Below, in pieces: positions 62,493 through 64,000 of a stretch of 64,000 bases of DNA. Source of the stretch: Craspedostauros australis (lineage: Eukaryota > Bacillariophyta > Bacillariophyceae > Mastogloiales > Achnanthaceae); assembly GCA_026770025.1 (NCBI GenBank), contig JAMXDE010000020.1, forward strand, positions 124,001-188,000, given 5' to 3'. Position 1 is the stretch's first letter; each line of letters opens with the position of its first letter. Under the pieces are notes generated by a model. That model had not been told where the DNA came from and did no database searches. It was given only the letters and a program-made list of their open reading frames with translations. Both the position numbers and the translations under genes were made by a program.

Positions 62493-64000
62493 TCATTTTC
62501 CTTTGCCCTCTGCACGCTTGAGACGTGCCAGCAGCTTGTTATTCACGGTCTCCCATCGCTCCACTTGCGAGCGCTGCGCCTCCAGCTCTTTCTGCAATCG
62601 TTCCATCTCCTTCTTCTGCGCTCCCACCTGCTCCCTCAACTGCATGGTCTCCTCGCCATCGTCTGCCTCCTCATATATCGCCGCATCGTCTTGCGCCGTG
62701 CCTTCCAACGTATCCGTCACGGTTGCATCCTCGCCAAACACGACCTTCTGATCGTACTTGTACATGTTCGCGTCATCATCATCATCGCCACAATCCTGCT
62801 CATAATTCACATCCCAATACCTCAGCGTTTGTGCATCACGCTTGCAGGCCAAGAACGGTACAACCGTCAGCGACTTGTCATCTTCGTTTCCAGACACGTC
62901 CTGCTCGTACCGTTTCAGCGGACTGATCAGACGTACGATGGTGTTGCTGTTGCTGGATCGATGGCCACCGGATCCAAATGTGCTGGTCTCAGCCGTGTCC
63001 GGCTCCGGCAACACCAGTATGGATGTGATGGGGTGCGACACGGTCTTCTTTTTCGTGTTTGCTTGTGTGGTGGCCGAGGTAGAGGTTTCATTGGACCAAG
63101 GACGTAGGATGGCAAGCGAGCCTCTGGAGTCGATGTCCCAAGTGCGAATCGTCCCAAACTCATCGCCGCTGATCAGAATATCTTGCTGATCGATCGACGC
63201 CACAGCGATGGCCGACACTGGGCGTTCGTGCCCTGTCAGTTCGGTCTGGTATTGGGGGTTGATGTTGCTCGAGCTACCGGCGCCATCACTGCGGATACCC
63301 GCGACGTCGCCTTGCTGGAAGACATCCCTGGAAGATGTCACCGGCTGCGCGTCAACCTCACCACGACGACGTCGTTTCGTCGCGCTCGCCACACCCATCT
63401 GTGCCGTCTTGTGGACGGCGTACGAATCCAGATCGATGATGTAGATCGTGCCTTTTGAGGAGCCCGCGAATATTCGATTCTGGTGTTCCACCACGCATTG
63501 GATGCTGTGCGGCAATTGCAAGGACGCGACTATGGAATGCGAGAAGAGTTCCAGAATCAGCATCTGGCCATCATCGGATGCCGTAAGAATGCGCCCGTTC
63601 TGCAGCGGGATGATCTGATTCACCTTCATGGTGTGGCAGGACCAGCTGTGGATGGGTGAGATGCTGCGCTTGGCGTTGTTGACCGTCTTGCGAACAATGT
63701 CCAGCAAGCTGAAGAAATGGACCATTCCATCGGCACCTCCCGTGATCAAATACCTCCCGCAGTCGCTCCAACTCAAGCAGGTGCAGGATCGGTAATGTGC
63801 CTTGAAGGTCTTCAAGAGGTTCCCACCCACCGAAGCCCACACGTAGCAGTTGCCGGATTGGCCACCGCCGACGACGTAATACCCGCATGGCGAGACGACG
63901 AGGCCGGCAGAAAGCTGGCCCTCCGGCAGTCTCGACTTCCAGTGCAGGATGGGTGGAGAGGATCCGGTGCGGACGGAGAGCAGCATGCCGTAGGCGTCAT
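62493..64000 (-). CDS. WDR18: WDR18/IPI3 ribosome-biogenesis WD40 protein (5' end beyond window)
   Basis: The frame is still open at the right edge (D-A-Y-G before the Met at 63986), so the N-terminus is missing. WD blades read LVVSPCGYYVVGGGQSGNCYVW, HYRSCTCLSWSDCGRYLITG and GMVHFFSLLDIV. The characteristic IHSWSCHTMKVNQIIPLQNG, DDGQMLILELF and IFAGSSKGTIYIIDL blocks follow, in the order found in WDR18/IPI3. Later blades include GHERPVSAIAVASIDQQDIL and DEFGTIRTWDI, with long inserts. The last about 60 residues form a coiled coil (REQVGAQKKEMERLQKELEA), also typical of the family. With PELP1/IPI1 and TEX10/IPI2 partners it acts in ITS2 processing and 60S maturation in the nucleolus. Confidence 0.88.
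   Translation of the reverse strand, partial: DAYGMLLSVRTGSSPPILHWKSRLPEGQLSAGLVVSPCGYYVVGGGQSGNCYVWASVGGNLLKTFKAHYRSCTCLSWSDCGRYLITGGADGMVHFFSLLDIVRKTVNNAKRSISPIHSWSCHTMKVNQIIPLQNGRILTASDDGQMLILELFSHSIVASLQLPHSIQCVVEHQNRIFAGSSKGTIYIIDLDSYAVHKTAQMGVASATKRRRRGEVDAQPVTSSRDVFQQGDVAGIRSDGAGSSSNINPQYQTELTGHERPVSAIAVASIDQQDILISGDEFGTIRTWDIDSRGSLAILRPWSNETSTSATTQANTKKKTVSHPITSILVLPEPDTAETSTFGSGGHRSSNSNTIVRLISPLKRYEQDVSGNEDDKSLTVVPFLACKRDAQTLRYWDVNYEQDCGDDDDDANMYKYDQKVVFGEDATVTDTLEGTAQDDAAIYEEADDGEETMQLREQVGAQKKEMERLQKELEAQRSQVERWETVNNKLLARLKRAEGKGK

Overview
The window is nuclear DNA of a eukaryotic, plastid-bearing alga, most likely a diatom or another ochrophyte. The clearest clue is the N-terminus of the SAP-dienelactone hydrolase gene (12707-15001). 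It carries a signal peptide ending in V-S-A-F, followed by an Arg/Thr-rich stretch, which is the bipartite pre-sequence that sends proteins into complex red-lineage plastids. Genes are closely spaced on both strands. Many are single-exon, and others have one or two introns (171-814 bp) with GT/AG ends. Disordered Q, N, S, H and D tracts are common.

Left third (1-22 kb): a HIRA histone chaperone cut by the window edge; a long ankyrin-repeat protein; an uncertain acidic protein whose model has frame conflicts; a 1240-residue protein with a possible XPF-like/HhH C-terminus; the plastid SAP-DLH protein; an 827-bp non-autonomous DNA transposon with 14-bp terminal inverted repeats, CAG flanks and two arrays of near-palindromic 29-30 bp repeats; and a three-exon GAF-like plus TKL-type kinase gene.

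Middle (22-47 kb): a very large nuclear protein with a Tudor-like module and two CW zinc fingers; TFIIH p62 (TFB1); the splicing factor YJU2; a BT1-like transporter; ribosomal protein eS6, whose first coding exon is two codons; snRNP Sm-D2, rebuilt from two short exons; an ankyrin-containing protein with one intron; and a nuclear-looking protein with PDZ-like and Cys-rich segments.

Right third (47-64 kb): one ORF that joins a translin-like half to a TRAX-like half (a candidate single-chain C3PO); a signal-peptide-bearing glutaredoxin-fold protein with no cysteine at all; the autophagy scaffold ATG11/FIP200; the N-terminal glutamine amidase NTAQ1; a uridine kinase; a TLC-domain membrane protein; and WDR18/IPI3, cut by the right edge.

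There is no operon-like logic. Most genes are housekeeping functions (chromatin, transcription, splicing, ribosome, autophagy, N-degron, nucleotide salvage). Five or six genes could be recovered only by joining exons at GT/AG sites with matching phase; those joins are inferences supported by family alignment from memory. I saw no tRNA, rRNA or CRISPR array.
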